Part shown: piece after piece, positions 17,803 through 25,941 of the stretch
Layout: each line of letters begins with the position of its first letter
How positions within the stretch are numbered: position 1 is the first letter of the stretch
Origin: Rariloculus sp965263005
GTDB taxonomy: Bacteria > Pseudomonadota > Gammaproteobacteria > Steroidobacterales > Rariloculaceae
DNA length: 64,000 bases
Direction of reading: 5' to 3'
Assembly: GCF_965263005.1 (NCBI RefSeq)
Contig: NZ_OZ253579.1
Coordinates: 3,224,001 to 3,288,000 of the forward strand
The notes under the pieces: generated by a model
Told to the model about the DNA's origin: nothing
Database searches by the model: none
The model's input: only the letters and a program-made list of their open reading frames with translations
Position numbers and translations under genes: made by a program

Positions 17803-18660
17803 ATGACGATACGACCACAGTGGGCTCGCATGTCGCCGATACTGCTCGGGGTCCTCGCAGGACTCGTCCTCATGGCGCCAGTATCGATCCCGGGCGCAGA
17901 GAATGCGGCCGAAGCTTACGGTCCCGAGCTTGCCGAGCTTCCGGACTGGACCGGCGTGTGGAATATCACCGGCGGTCTGATCTTCCCCGGTCCCGAGTTC
18001 GCGGTCTACGAGGAAGATCCGGCCGGCGACGATGGCGGGTTCAGTTACGGCCCGCTGCCTGGAAGCTATTTCACGGGCGCGCCTTACAACGAGCAATACC
18101 AGGGAATCTACGACGAGCGCACCCGCAGAGCGCGAGAGGAGTTCATAGTCGCGGACCCCGTAGGCGGATGCATGCTGCCGCACGGCATGCCGCGCATGAT
18201 GGGGGGCGCGCCCGGACCGACAGAGATTATCGTCACGCCGAAGCAGACGTGGATAATCTGGGACTACATGAACGAGTTACGGCGGATCTACACCGACGGC
18301 CGCCCGCACCCGCCCGAAGAGGAGGCCTGGCCGAGCGTCATGGGTCATTCGATCGGCCACTGGGAAGGCCACACGCTCGTCGTGGATACGGTCAACATGA
18401 TGGAGGGGATATTCGACCGGACCGAGGCGCCGCACAGCGACCGGGTGCATCTCATGGAGCGCATCACCAAGATCGACGACGACACGCTCGAGATCCAGAT
18501 GACGATCGAAGATCCCGTTGCCTTGACTCGGCCTTGGCAGGTGACTCGCTACTTCAGAAAGATCGAGGACCAGCAGATCAACATCGAAGGCTACTACTGC
18601 GACAACCAGCGCAACCCGATCATCGACGGCAACCAGTCAGCGACGCTTCCTGGGGACTGA
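17803..18660 (+). CDS. Secreted protein of the DUF6152-linked family
   Basis: 285 residues with a hydrophobic N-terminal signal (about 15-33). Mature landmarks are LPDWTGVWNITGG, a C-M-L-P-H-G-M-P-R segment, IYTDGRPHPPEEEAWPS, and GHSIGHWEGHTLVVDT. This motif order recurs in four other proteins of this window (18811, 39598, 48105, 56116), marking one family of exported proteins of unknown function common in gamma- and alphaproteobacteria. The ATG follows GTAGGGAGAAAAAGCA. Likely translated with the DUF6152 gene before it. No catalytic residues can be named. Confidence 0.8.
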   Translation: MTIRPQWARMSPILLGVLAGLVLMAPVSIPGAENAAEAYGPELAELPDWTGVWNITGGLIFPGPEFAVYEEDPAGDDGGFSYGPLPGSYFTGAPYNEQYQGIYDERTRRAREEFIVADPVGGCMLPHGMPRMMGGAPGPTEIIVTPKQTWIIWDYMNELRRIYTDGRPHPPEEEAWPSVMGHSIGHWEGHTLVVDTVNMMEGIFDRTEAPHSDRVHLMERITKIDDDTLEIQMTIEDPVALTRPWQVTRYFRKIEDQQINIEGYYCDNQRNPIIDGNQSATLPGD

Positions 18661-18810
18661 AGCGCCCCGGACACCTGAACAGTACCCGCTCGTCGCGCTC
18701 CGCGGGCTCGACGCGGTAGCTCCTGTATGCAGGGCCGATACTTCGGGGGAGAATCAATCGTCAGGCAAATCAGTGTCACACCCATTCGTGCGCCCTCCCC
18801 GCGTGTCGTG

Positions 18811-19947
18811 TCATTCCCCCGCGTTGATGTCGAAGAACGCGTCCTCGTCTTCCGGCAGCGCGCTCAGGGCGCCGGTGCGCTCATGGACCGGCGCCGGCTC
18901 TCCTCTCGCTACCGCTTCGGCCACTCTGCGCTCATGGGCGCGTTCGCCGCTCAGGCCCGTCGAGACGGCGGTGTTGCCCTCGTGGCACGAGTATTCGTAG
19001 ACCTGGTAGCCCGGATGCGCCGTCAGCATGAGCCTGTAGGTGAATGGCGCCTCGAATGTCTGAGGATCGTTAAAAGTGCCGATGTATTCAATCACGTCGG
19101 GGTCGACTCGTCTTAGTCGCTCCGTGATCAGCAACGACTCGCTGTTGTGGACACTGCCGATGTTCGTCTCGTCAGTCAGGTTCCGCGTTTCGATGACGAG
19201 CGTGTCACCATCCCAATAACCGCGCGAGTTGCCGAGGTAGCTGCGATGATCGCCGCTCAAATGCGGAGAGTCGTCGAGCTTGATGATGCGCGTCTCGTGA
19301 ATCATCTCGTAGCTGATGGCGACACTGTCCGGGCTCTGCGCGATGAGCACGCCGTTACCGTAGCGCGCGGGTGACGGAAGGATCGAGCTGATCCCTCGCG
19401 TGATGCAACGGTCGTAGAGGTTGAAGTCCTCGAAACCGTCGTAAGGTCCGCCCGAGTAGCTGCCCTGCGTGCGCCGAGGCACGGCATGCTCGGTCGTCGC
19501 TGGCAGGCGGCCATCGGGCGGGTCAATGATCTGCGACGTGAAGCCGAATGTCCGCACGCTCCAGCTTCGCGAGTACCAGGCTGCCTCATTGAGGATTTGA
19601 TTGCGGTAGTCGGCTTCGGCCGCAGCCCGCTCGGCGAACTCGTCGGGCGTCAGGCGCTCGCGCATGGCGAATTCCTCGGGCCGCTCCCTGGGCACGCGAT
19701 ACATGTCGTCGCTCGTCCACGTGCCCGCAAGTTCGGGGTCGCCCCACGAGGTGCGCGGCGGCTCCCAGCCCGGATCTACCGTGGCGGCCAGTTTCTCCTC
19801 CGCCGGTACTTCGTCAGCCTTGACGATGACCCTGGCCGGCTGCGAGAGCGCGTTGGCAGCTTCTTGCGCGACCGTCGCGTTCCCGACAAGGCTCAGGACG
19901 ACAAGCGATGCGAATATGCCGATGGGTCCGACTGCTCTGCTCATCAT
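18811..19947 (-). CDS. Secreted protein of the DUF6152-linked family, long form
   Basis: 378 residues with a signal peptide (about 8-27, ends NATVA). Landmarks are WGDPELAGTWTSDDMYRVP, NLYDRCITRGI, and the family core SRGYWDGDTLVIETRNL followed by LLITERLRRVDPDVIEYI. It is larger than its relatives because of an N-terminal extension before the D-x-x-G-x-W motif and a C-terminal acidic tail (LPEDEDAFFDINAGE). Function unknown. The tail and preceding segment recur as a decayed copy at 17214-17379. Confidence 0.8.
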   Translation of the reverse strand: MMSRAVGPIGIFASLVVLSLVGNATVAQEAANALSQPARVIVKADEVPAEEKLAATVDPGWEPPRTSWGDPELAGTWTSDDMYRVPRERPEEFAMRERLTPDEFAERAAAEADYRNQILNEAAWYSRSWSVRTFGFTSQIIDPPDGRLPATTEHAVPRRTQGSYSGGPYDGFEDFNLYDRCITRGISSILPSPARYGNGVLIAQSPDSVAISYEMIHETRIIKLDDSPHLSGDHRSYLGNSRGYWDGDTLVIETRNLTDETNIGSVHNSESLLITERLRRVDPDVIEYIGTFNDPQTFEAPFTYRLMLTAHPGYQVYEYSCHEGNTAVSTGLSGERAHERRVAEAVARGEPAPVHERTGALSALPEDEDAFFDINAGE

Positions 19948-20004
19948 GACCGGCCTCCTGTCTTCGCCTCAGGATCAGTGCGGCGCCTGGTATTCGGATT
20001 TCGC

Positions 20005-21027
20005 TCAGGGCTCGCTTCCATAAAATTCCATCACGTGCTCGGACGGCGGCGCATTGGGCCAATGGATCGTCGAGCGGTCGATGCTCGGCCGGGCGAACAG
20101 GCGCTGGCCGTATGCCTGAACGCGCGGTAGCCGCACGCCATCGTCCGTTGCCCAAATATACCCCAGGCCGAGCCACTTGATGCGGAACAGACTCACGGCC
20201 CAAAAGACATCGGCCATGGTGAAGCGGTCACCGAAGAGCCACTCGCCGCCCGTCGCCTCGAGCGCCTTTTCCAGATCGGCCAGGAGCGCCTTGAACTCCG
20301 CGAGCGCTGCGCGCATATCGCTTTCGGTCCGAACGAACGCTTTGGCCTTCTGCTCCTTGACGATCTTGTGCTCGTAAGCAGCGACGAGCCAGGGGTCGTC
20401 GCTCACGATCGCCATGTTTTCCCGGAGCTTGCCGATCTTAACGTCGTGGGCAGTCTGCATCATCTCGCGAACGAAACCGGGGCGCCCGTCGCCCTCGGGA
20501 TTGGCGCCGTACAAGAGGGCGGGGTGCGGCGTGCGGTCCACGATATCCATCTGCGCTTCGATCTCAGACTCAAGGTCCTTCGGCACGAGTTCGGTGCCTC
20601 CGGAAACGACGGAATCGAGATAGAGGCATGTCGCTTCGGAGTTGACGAGGATTTTGCCGGCCTCGTGATCGACGACAGTCGGCACGACGCAGGGGTCGAA
20701 ACCCTCGGTCTCCGTGGACGAACGCCCCGTGTAACCATCGACGAGCGGCTGCGCGATCGCTTCGCCGCCTGTGACGCGCAGCCTGACGTATTCCGGAAAG
20801 TAGTTCTGAATGTTTGGCGGCAGGATGTCGATGTCATGCGAAATATAGCTCGCATCCTTCTCGTCGAGCACGGCCCGGACCTTGTACGAGCACATCGACA
20901 TGAAGAAGTGGTAGACCTCGAAGCGCGGCGGCTGACCCGGCTTTTCGTTGATAATCCTGTTGCGCCCAGGATCGGTGTATCTGGAATTGGCCGCCTCGAC
21001 CAATCGGTTCAGTTCTGATTTGTCCAT
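20005..21027 (-). CDS. Glutathione S-transferase family protein, LinD-like
   Basis: 340 residues from ATG 21027 (GGAG about 14 nt upstream; an alternative start at 21069 adds 14 residues). The thioredoxin-fold half has HFFMSMCSYKVRAVL, placing Cys46 at the active site instead of Ser, then the all-helical GST domain with LFGDRFTMADVFWAVSLFRIKWLG (the ADxx motif). Length over 330 and the Cys-Ser-x-K-V-R motif resemble reductive dehalogenase-type GSTs such as 2,5-dichlorohydroquinone dechlorinase LinD and beta-etherase relatives. The precise substrate is unproved. Confidence 0.75.
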   Translation of the reverse strand: MDKSELNRLVEAANSRYTDPGRNRIINEKPGQPPRFEVYHFFMSMCSYKVRAVLDEKDASYISHDIDILPPNIQNYFPEYVRLRVTGGEAIAQPLVDGYTGRSSTETEGFDPCVVPTVVDHEAGKILVNSEATCLYLDSVVSGGTELVPKDLESEIEAQMDIVDRTPHPALLYGANPEGDGRPGFVREMMQTAHDVKIGKLRENMAIVSDDPWLVAAYEHKIVKEQKAKAFVRTESDMRAALAEFKALLADLEKALEATGGEWLFGDRFTMADVFWAVSLFRIKWLGLGYIWATDDGVRLPRVQAYGQRLFARPSIDRSTIHWPNAPPSEHVMEFYGSEP

Positions 21028-21185
21028 GGATACTGACACTCCGCTGCCAAACAACGGATTTAATACCATGTCCCGGAAGCATTACAACCGGAGGTCGCCA
21101 CCATGCCGCCCGAACGTTGCCTGCGGGGCTGCGGACCGACCGTCCGTGGGCAACGGTTTTGCTCGGAGCGATCTGATAAGCTAGC

Positions 21186-21237
21186 GTCCTGTCCCGCAAA
21201 CAACATCGCTTTCAGAGTGAGCGGAGCGGGACAGGAC
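21186..21237. repeat. 12-bp perfect inverted repeat upstream of the redoxin gene
   Basis: GTCCTGTCCCGC (21186-21197) and GCGGGACAGGAC (21226-21237) are separated by 28 bp. They lie in the intergenic space between the divergent GST and redoxin genes, about 100 bp before the redoxin start. This could be an operator, a leader hairpin or a remnant of a small element; no T-run follows on either side. Confidence 0.6.
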
Positions 21238-21334
21238 ACTGGGACGCACTCGGCCGAGCGGCTTCGCAGCGCAACGTCGAGGAAACGATCATCAGCTACC
21301 GAACATCGCATTAATTTCGTTGAGGGCTGACACC

Positions 21335-21958
21335 ATGAAGAAACCGATCGGTTTGTTGACGACGGGCGTTGCAATCGCGCTCGCCGGAGGCTATGCGTTC
21401 GTGAACGATCTGGCGGCGCAGCCGGGAGGGCTGGGCGACATCTTCGTTTCCGAAGACAACGATTCATTCGATCCGGGTCTGCCGGTCGGGGCGCCATTCC
21501 CCGCGATCCGCGCGCTCTATCAAGGCCAGGAGATCACCAGCGTCGACGACTTCATGGGAGACAGGGGCCTGGCGTTTTTCGCCATGCGCTCCGTCGACTG
21601 GTGACCCTTCTGTAGAACGCAGCTCGGGCAGCTGCAGGCAAGTGTTGAGGACTTCACTGAAGCGGGTGTCGGCATCGTCGTGGTCACCTACGATGCACCG
21701 GCGTTGCAGCAGCAGTTCGTCGAAGCAGGCGGTATCACGTATCCATTCATCTCAGACATCGATGCCGCGACAATTCTCGCGCTCGGGGTTCTCAATGAGG
21801 GCTACGAGCCGGGCGACGACGCCTACGGGATTCCGCACCCGGGCGTATTCGTGCTGAACCGCGACCGCGAGATCGTCGGCAAGATCTTCATCGAGTCGTA
21901 TCGCGAGCGCGTCGATGGACCGGGCACGCTGGCGTATGCGCTGGAGGTGCTGGACTGA
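21335..21958 (+). CDS. Predicted selenoprotein redoxin (in-frame UGA at codon 90, U-P-F-C site)
   Basis: A conventional reading breaks at UGA 21602-21604, but the same frame continues to 21958 with clear thioredoxin-fold sequence. Read through, the 207-residue protein has an N-terminal membrane anchor or signal (1-25), GAPFPAIRALYQGQEI, an aromatic strand before the active site, then DW-Sec90-P-F-C93-RTQLGQLQ, VGIVVVTYDAP, TYPFISDID and HPGVFVLNRDREIV. In ordinary AhpC/TSA-like redoxins of this type the position of the UGA is Cys (D-W-C-P-x-C-x-x-Q-L). ATG 21335 is preferred to an upstream TTG; GAGGG lies before it. It likely serves as an envelope thiol/peroxide oxidoreductase (inference). 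Confidence 0.85.
21619..21635 (+). promoter_or_regulatory. Candidate bacterial SECIS stem-loop after UGA90
   Basis: GCAGCT pairs perfectly with AGCTGC around the 5-nt loop CGGGC. The loop G residues are 22-24 nt after the UGA, the distance and loop character expected of bacterial SECIS hairpins. A competing outer pairing, CTGTAG with CTGCAG, is also possible. Found by eye only. Confidence 0.55.
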
Positions 21959-22024
21959 TCCCTGCGCGCGGCGATCGGGCCGGTTCCCGGCCAATCAGGC
22001 GTCGCGCGCGGCGCCCACGGGCGG

Positions 22025-22927
22025 CTAGATCACCGTCATGATGTCGTAGCAGACTGCGAGACTGACGAGCGGGTTGCGCCCCGCGGACGGGCGATATTCG
22101 AGCGCCACAAAACCGTCGTAGTCCATGTCGGCGATTTCCCGGGCGATGTAGCGGTAGTTCATCTCGCTCGTGTCGTCGATCTCCGCGCGCGACGGAACAC
22201 CTGCGACGTGGGCATGGCAAATGAGCTCCAGATTGTCGCGCATGGTCCTGACGACATCGCCATTTGCGATCTGCACGTGATAGAAGTCATAGACGATCTT
22301 GATGTTCGGTGACCCGGTCCTGCGGCATACGTCGAAACCCCACTCGATGTCGTCGAACACCTGATCCGTGCGGTTGTCCGCGGCCACCTTCGAATTGGTG
22401 ATCTCCATACAGACGTTGACGCCGTTTTCTTCCGCATAAGGGGCGACACGCGACAGGATCTCGACGGCATGGTCGGCACCCTCCTCTCTCGACATGCCGC
22501 GGCGTTCGCCGGGCAAGGCGATCAGATTGGGGCAGCCGGCCGCGGCGCAGGTGTCGATGCCGGCATGAGTCGCCTCCTCGATCTGATCGTGCAGCTCGCG
22601 CCGGATGAGCCCGTTCTCGAATGTAGTACCGGTGCCGACCATCATCGCGGGCGCAAGCCCGTAGTCCTCGAGAATCGGAATCTGGTCCGGCTGCGGCAGG
22701 TCCATGCCGGCGAAACCCAGCGCCGCGAGCACCTCGCAACGCTCCTCGATGCTGAGCTCGAGATTGCCCCAGACCTGCGGCATGACGCTCAGCCTGAGCT
22801 TGCCCTGACGTATGCCCGGCTCGAGCGCTTGAGCGCTTCTGAACCGGGCCATTAGCGCCGGCGATACCGCCAGTGCGGCAAGCAGCTTCCTTCTTTGCAA
22901 TCTATTGCGATTGCTGATGACTTGCAT
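22025..22927 (-). CDS. Hydroxypyruvate isomerase-like TIM barrel protein with export signal
   Basis: 300 residues. The start carries a Tat-like segment (RLQRRKLLAALAVSPALMA) and cleavage region near AQA. The body is a xylose isomerase-like TIM barrel: GFAGMDLP, the strand ending VCMEITNSK with the metal-ligand Glu, KIVYDFYHVQI with Asp and His ligands, ICHAHVAGVPSR, and FVALEYRPS with the last Glu. This pattern fits hydroxypyruvate isomerase/sugar epimerase relatives, which bind a divalent metal. The reaction on a periplasmic sugar or hydroxy-acid is a guess. It is convergent with the redoxin gene. Confidence 0.82.
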   Translation of the reverse strand: MQVISNRNRLQRRKLLAALAVSPALMARFRSAQALEPGIRQGKLRLSVMPQVWGNLELSIEERCEVLAALGFAGMDLPQPDQIPILEDYGLAPAMMVGTGTTFENGLIRRELHDQIEEATHAGIDTCAAAGCPNLIALPGERRGMSREEGADHAVEILSRVAPYAEENGVNVCMEITNSKVAADNRTDQVFDDIEWGFDVCRRTGSPNIKIVYDFYHVQIANGDVVRTMRDNLELICHAHVAGVPSRAEIDDTSEMNYRYIAREIADMDYDGFVALEYRPSAGRNPLVSLAVCYDIMTVI

Positions 22928-23081
22928 GATGCGCGCCCCTGCTTATAGTGCTACGCGTGAGTATCTGTCACGTCGATCCCGATTGCCAGCACGGAGCCGG
23001 AATGTCCCGCACAAGTACCATCAAGACCGGCCCGGCCGGAGTTTGCACCGACCCAGCCGCCCGCACAGGAGTAGCCACACC

Positions 23082-23789
23082 ATGCATTGTTTCTCGAAGC
23101 TCTGGATCTGCGCCCCGTTGCTTGGGCTTGCGCTCGGCGCGTGCGAGCCTCCGGCCACGCCAACTCCGGTTCCGGAGTCGCCCGACGTTGCCGAGGCATC
23201 CGACGTGAGCGCTCCGCTCGAGCTCAACCTCGTGCCGCTGGCCAGTAAAGAGGACGCCGCGCCGCAGTTGACGCAGGCGACACGAGTGCGGCTTCAAACG
23301 ACGGCCGGCGACGTGACGATCGAGATCTATCCCGAGGCGGCGCCGAACGCGGCGCAGCGCTTCGTCGAGCTCGTGGAATCGGGCTTCTACGATGAAATCC
23401 CGATATCGCGTGTCGTACCCGGTTTCGTCGCCCAGTTCGGAATCAACTGGCGCCAGCCTCATCGGGCCTGGCAGAACAGGAATTTCGACGACGACCCGAC
23501 GCTGTTCGCGCTCGAGCGCGGCACACTCGCGTTCGCCAAGGCCGGACCGAATACCAACTCGACACAGGTCTTCATCAACTACATCGAGAACAACAGGCTC
23601 GCGGACCCGCAGTTCAACTTCACCGTGTTCGGCAAGGTCGTCGGCGGCATGGAGGTCGTGGACGGGTTTGTGCAAGTCGGCGATCCGGGCGGCGGGCTGG
23701 ACCAGTCCCGCCTGTGGACAAATGGCGACGCCTATCTCGATTCCCTCGCGGTCAAGCCGACGATGATCGAGAGCGCTTCTGTGCTCTGA
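23082..23789 (+). CDS. Lipoprotein peptidyl-prolyl cis-trans isomerase (cyclophilin type)
   Basis: 235 residues from ATG 23082, which has AGGAG upstream; the longer frame lacks homology. A lipobox (GLALGAC, Cys at about 20) follows a hydrophobic signal, then a Pro-rich linker and the cyclophilin domain: TTAGDVTIEIYPEAAPNAAQRFVELVESGFYDEIPISRVVPGF and FAKAGPNTNSTQVFINY, with the catalytic-type Arg in SRVVPGF and the S-T-Q-V-F-I core. It would be a membrane-tethered periplasmic prolyl isomerase. The 3' end overlaps the convergent PepSY gene by 38 bp. Confidence 0.9.
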   Translation: MHCFSKLWICAPLLGLALGACEPPATPTPVPESPDVAEASDVSAPLELNLVPLASKEDAAPQLTQATRVRLQTTAGDVTIEIYPEAAPNAAQRFVELVESGFYDEIPISRVVPGFVAQFGINWRQPHRAWQNRNFDDDPTLFALERGTLAFAKAGPNTNSTQVFINYIENNRLADPQFNFTVFGKVVGGMEVVDGFVQVGDPGGGLDQSRLWTNGDAYLDSLAVKPTMIESASVL

Positions 23790-24711
23790 CACTCCGGCGC
23801 CACATGATGAACCCCGTGACGAACATCGCCGCGGGGATGAGGCCAATTAGCGTCCAGAACGTGCGTACGCCGAGTCCGCCGAACCTTCCGAAGTGCAGAT
23901 CGATGAGCAATAGCAGGGAACGCTCCCCGGGGCGGTCAAAGTCCGTGGGGTCTGCATCCAGCGTATCCATGATCCAATTGAAAGGCGCCGGGAACGCGAA
24001 GTAGACGGCGGTCAGCGCCCAAATCGAAATTATCGCGAACGACCAGAACCCAAACGCGCTGTGCAGTTGCCATGTCAGGGGCCGCGAGTTCCGTGACGGC
24101 CGGACGATCAGGCTGTTTCGCCAACGACGCCTCCCCGGCCACCAGAGCACGGCGCCCGACAGCACGATCACGATCAAGAGCGCGCCGCCCACGCCGTTGA
24201 TCATCCGTCCCGTCCGTCCGGCGAGCAGATTGTCGTGGAGGTCGACGAACCATTCCATCACGCGCAGCATGGGCGGATAGGTGTCGCCCATATCGGCGCC
24301 CGCATACTGATCGAACTGCCGCGCCGTTTCCTCGCCGCCGCGCAACAGCCTCACGTAGACCGGTTCGCCGGGCCGCCGCTGCGGCTCGATGATCGAGAGA
24401 ACCTCGTAGTCGGAATAGACGCCCTCGACCGCTTCCCTGAGCCCGTCGCCGGCCAGCGGGATGCCGACTGCCGCGGGCACTGTCCGCGGCACGAGCCACA
24501 TGCCGACTTCGCGCCGGAATACGACGGCGCTGCCGCTGACGCTTATCAGGATGATGTAGGCGCCTATCGCAATCGCGAGCCAAAGATGAACCTGCAGGAG
24601 CGCTCTGCGAAACAGGAGCGCCTGGGGCCTGTAGACCCAACGCTGCCAGACCGAGCTTCTCCGTCTCGTCAGATCCTGGCCGTCCCGATTTGGGCCGGTG
24701 CGCTCAAGCAC
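23752..24711 (-). CDS. PepSY-associated transmembrane protein
   Basis: 319 residues with four hydrophobic helices: about 42-66 (HLWLAIAIGAYIILISVSGSAVVF), 170-195 (GVGGALLIVIVLSGAVLWW), 214-238 (AFGFWSFAIISIWALTAVYF) and 285-309. The first helix with V-S-G-S, and the VDLHDNLL His region, are typical of PepSY_TM proteins (PiuB/iron-regulated membrane reductase type). Related proteins take part in ferric-siderophore handling, so it may assist a TonB receptor; this is inference. It is convergent with the PPIase gene. Confidence 0.85.
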   Translation of the reverse strand: MLERTGPNRDGQDLTRRRSSVWQRWVYRPQALLFRRALLQVHLWLAIAIGAYIILISVSGSAVVFRREVGMWLVPRTVPAAVGIPLAGDGLREAVEGVYSDYEVLSIIEPQRRPGEPVYVRLLRGGEETARQFDQYAGADMGDTYPPMLRVMEWFVDLHDNLLAGRTGRMINGVGGALLIVIVLSGAVLWWPGRRRWRNSLIVRPSRNSRPLTWQLHSAFGFWSFAIISIWALTAVYFAFPAPFNWIMDTLDADPTDFDRPGERSLLLLIDLHFGRFGGLGVRTFWTLIGLIPAAMFVTGFIMWRRSVRAQKRSRSSSA

Positions 24712-24867
24712 GCCGACGCTTTCCTTTGTCTCGCAGTTCTCAGAGGATTTCGTGACCCGATGTCGAGTTCGTGACCGTCAAGTTGATCACGCCTCGTTCA
24801 GGTGCCTCGCAGTGTAATCAACTGTGCAGGCCTTATCCATTCGCATGGGATCCTCCCAACCCCTAAC

Positions 24868-25037
24868 GAAGATTCCGGTGTGAGGGGGACACTCCACGGG
24901 CATTAGCCGATACCGCGGCCAGGAGCCGATTTGTCCTCTTGGACGCGGACACGCCCCAGCAATGGTCCGATGGGAGGGACCGCGACAAGATTCGTCCTCG
25001 TGCGCGGGGACACTCCGTGGACGCAAGCTGATACACA
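24868..25037. repeat. Imperfect short direct repeats in a noncoding gap
   Basis: Three degenerate units share AAGATTC or GATTTGTCCTC, then GGACACTCC or GGACACGCC, then AGCxGATAC. The first and last are the clearest (GACACTCC-x-x-GG, AGC-x-GATAC). The 24712-25117 gap contains no recognisable gene. Confidence 0.35.
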
Positions 25038-25117
25038 CGAACCTGGCGGGCGGGCACGGTCGCTGCGGCGTGGCGGTTTGCCTGAAGGCAGCGATCTTTC
25101 GTGCTACGATCAGCGCC

Positions 25118-25759
25118 GTGGGAACTCCAACGCGTCACTTCGGGCGCCGCGGTCGCGGCGTGCTTGTGCCCGTGCGGGCGGCGACTGCGCTGCTTGCAAC
25201 ATTGACGACGCTATTCATCGCCGGCTGTGCCACCTCGCCACCTGCCAACGTCGAGAACATCTGCGCAATCTTCGATGAGAAGCAGCGGTGGTACAGGGCC
25301 GCGAAGGCGTCGGAGCAGCGCTGGGGCACACCGGTACACGTGCAGATGGCCATCATCCGCCAGGAATCGACGTTCCAGTTCGACGCCAGGCCGCCGCGCA
25401 ACAAGCTGCTCGGGTTCATCCCGTGGAGACGGCCCTCCGATGCCTACGGCTACGCTCAGGCTCTGGAGACGACCTGGCAACAGTACAAGGACGAGACGGG
25501 CCGCCGCTTCGCCGATCGTGACGATTTCCGTGCCGCGATCGACTTCGTCGGCTGGTACACCGACGCATCACAGAAGGCGGCCGGCATCTCCAAGTGGGAT
25601 CCATACAACCAATACCTTGCCTACCATGAGGGCGCCGGGGGCTGGAGCCGCAACACTCACTCCGGTAAAGGGTGGCTCATCGATGCAGCGCGCCGAGTGG
25701 ACTACACGGCGAAGGAATGGGGCGCCCAACTCAACCGCTGCGAGGACGATCTCGACTGA
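25118..25759 (+). CDS. Transglycosylase-SLT-like lipoprotein
   Basis: About 213 residues from a GTG at 25118 (starts at 25160 or 25166 are also possible; no strong ribosome site). A basic N-terminus and hydrophobic stretch end in the lipobox IAGC. The mature part has PVHVQMAIIRQEST, where the Glu matches the catalytic Glu of lytic transglycosylases, then SDAYGYAQALETTWQQY and YNQYLAYHEGAGGWSR, the conserved G-Y-A-Q and Y-H-x-G-x-G-G-W of the family. It should cleave peptidoglycan from the membrane. The 3' end is 22 bp before repeat copy C. Confidence 0.8.
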   Translation: MGTPTRHFGRRGRGVLVPVRAATALLATLTTLFIAGCATSPPANVENICAIFDEKQRWYRAAKASEQRWGTPVHVQMAIIRQESTFQFDARPPRNKLLGFIPWRRPSDAYGYAQALETTWQQYKDETGRRFADRDDFRAAIDFVGWYTDASQKAAGISKWDPYNQYLAYHEGAGGWSRNTHSGKGWLIDAARRVDYTAKEWGAQLNRCEDDLD

Positions 25760-25781
25760 GGTCGAGGCGGGATCAACCCTG

Positions 25782-25941
25782 GCAGCCCGTGACAAAAGTC
25801 CCGCTGCATTCGACCGGCGATGCATCCCGGCCGTCTACGTTGCTCGTCGGTCGAATATTCCCGATATTCTCCCTCCTCGCGTCTTGCCGGCCGGGCGCCT
25901 CGCCGGTCTCGGTGCGACGCGGGACTTGTCCCACGGGCTGC
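25782..25941 (+). repeat. 160-bp inverted-repeat element, copy C (complete)
   Basis: Begins GCAGCCCGTGACAAAAGTCC and ends GGGACTTGTCCCACGGGCTGC, with the central hairpin ATTCGACCGGCGA/TCGTCGGTCGAAT (one change from copy B). It fills the space between convergent genes. Its last base is the first base of the complement of the TAG stop codon (25941-25943) of the minus-strand cytochrome gene. Confidence 0.92.
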
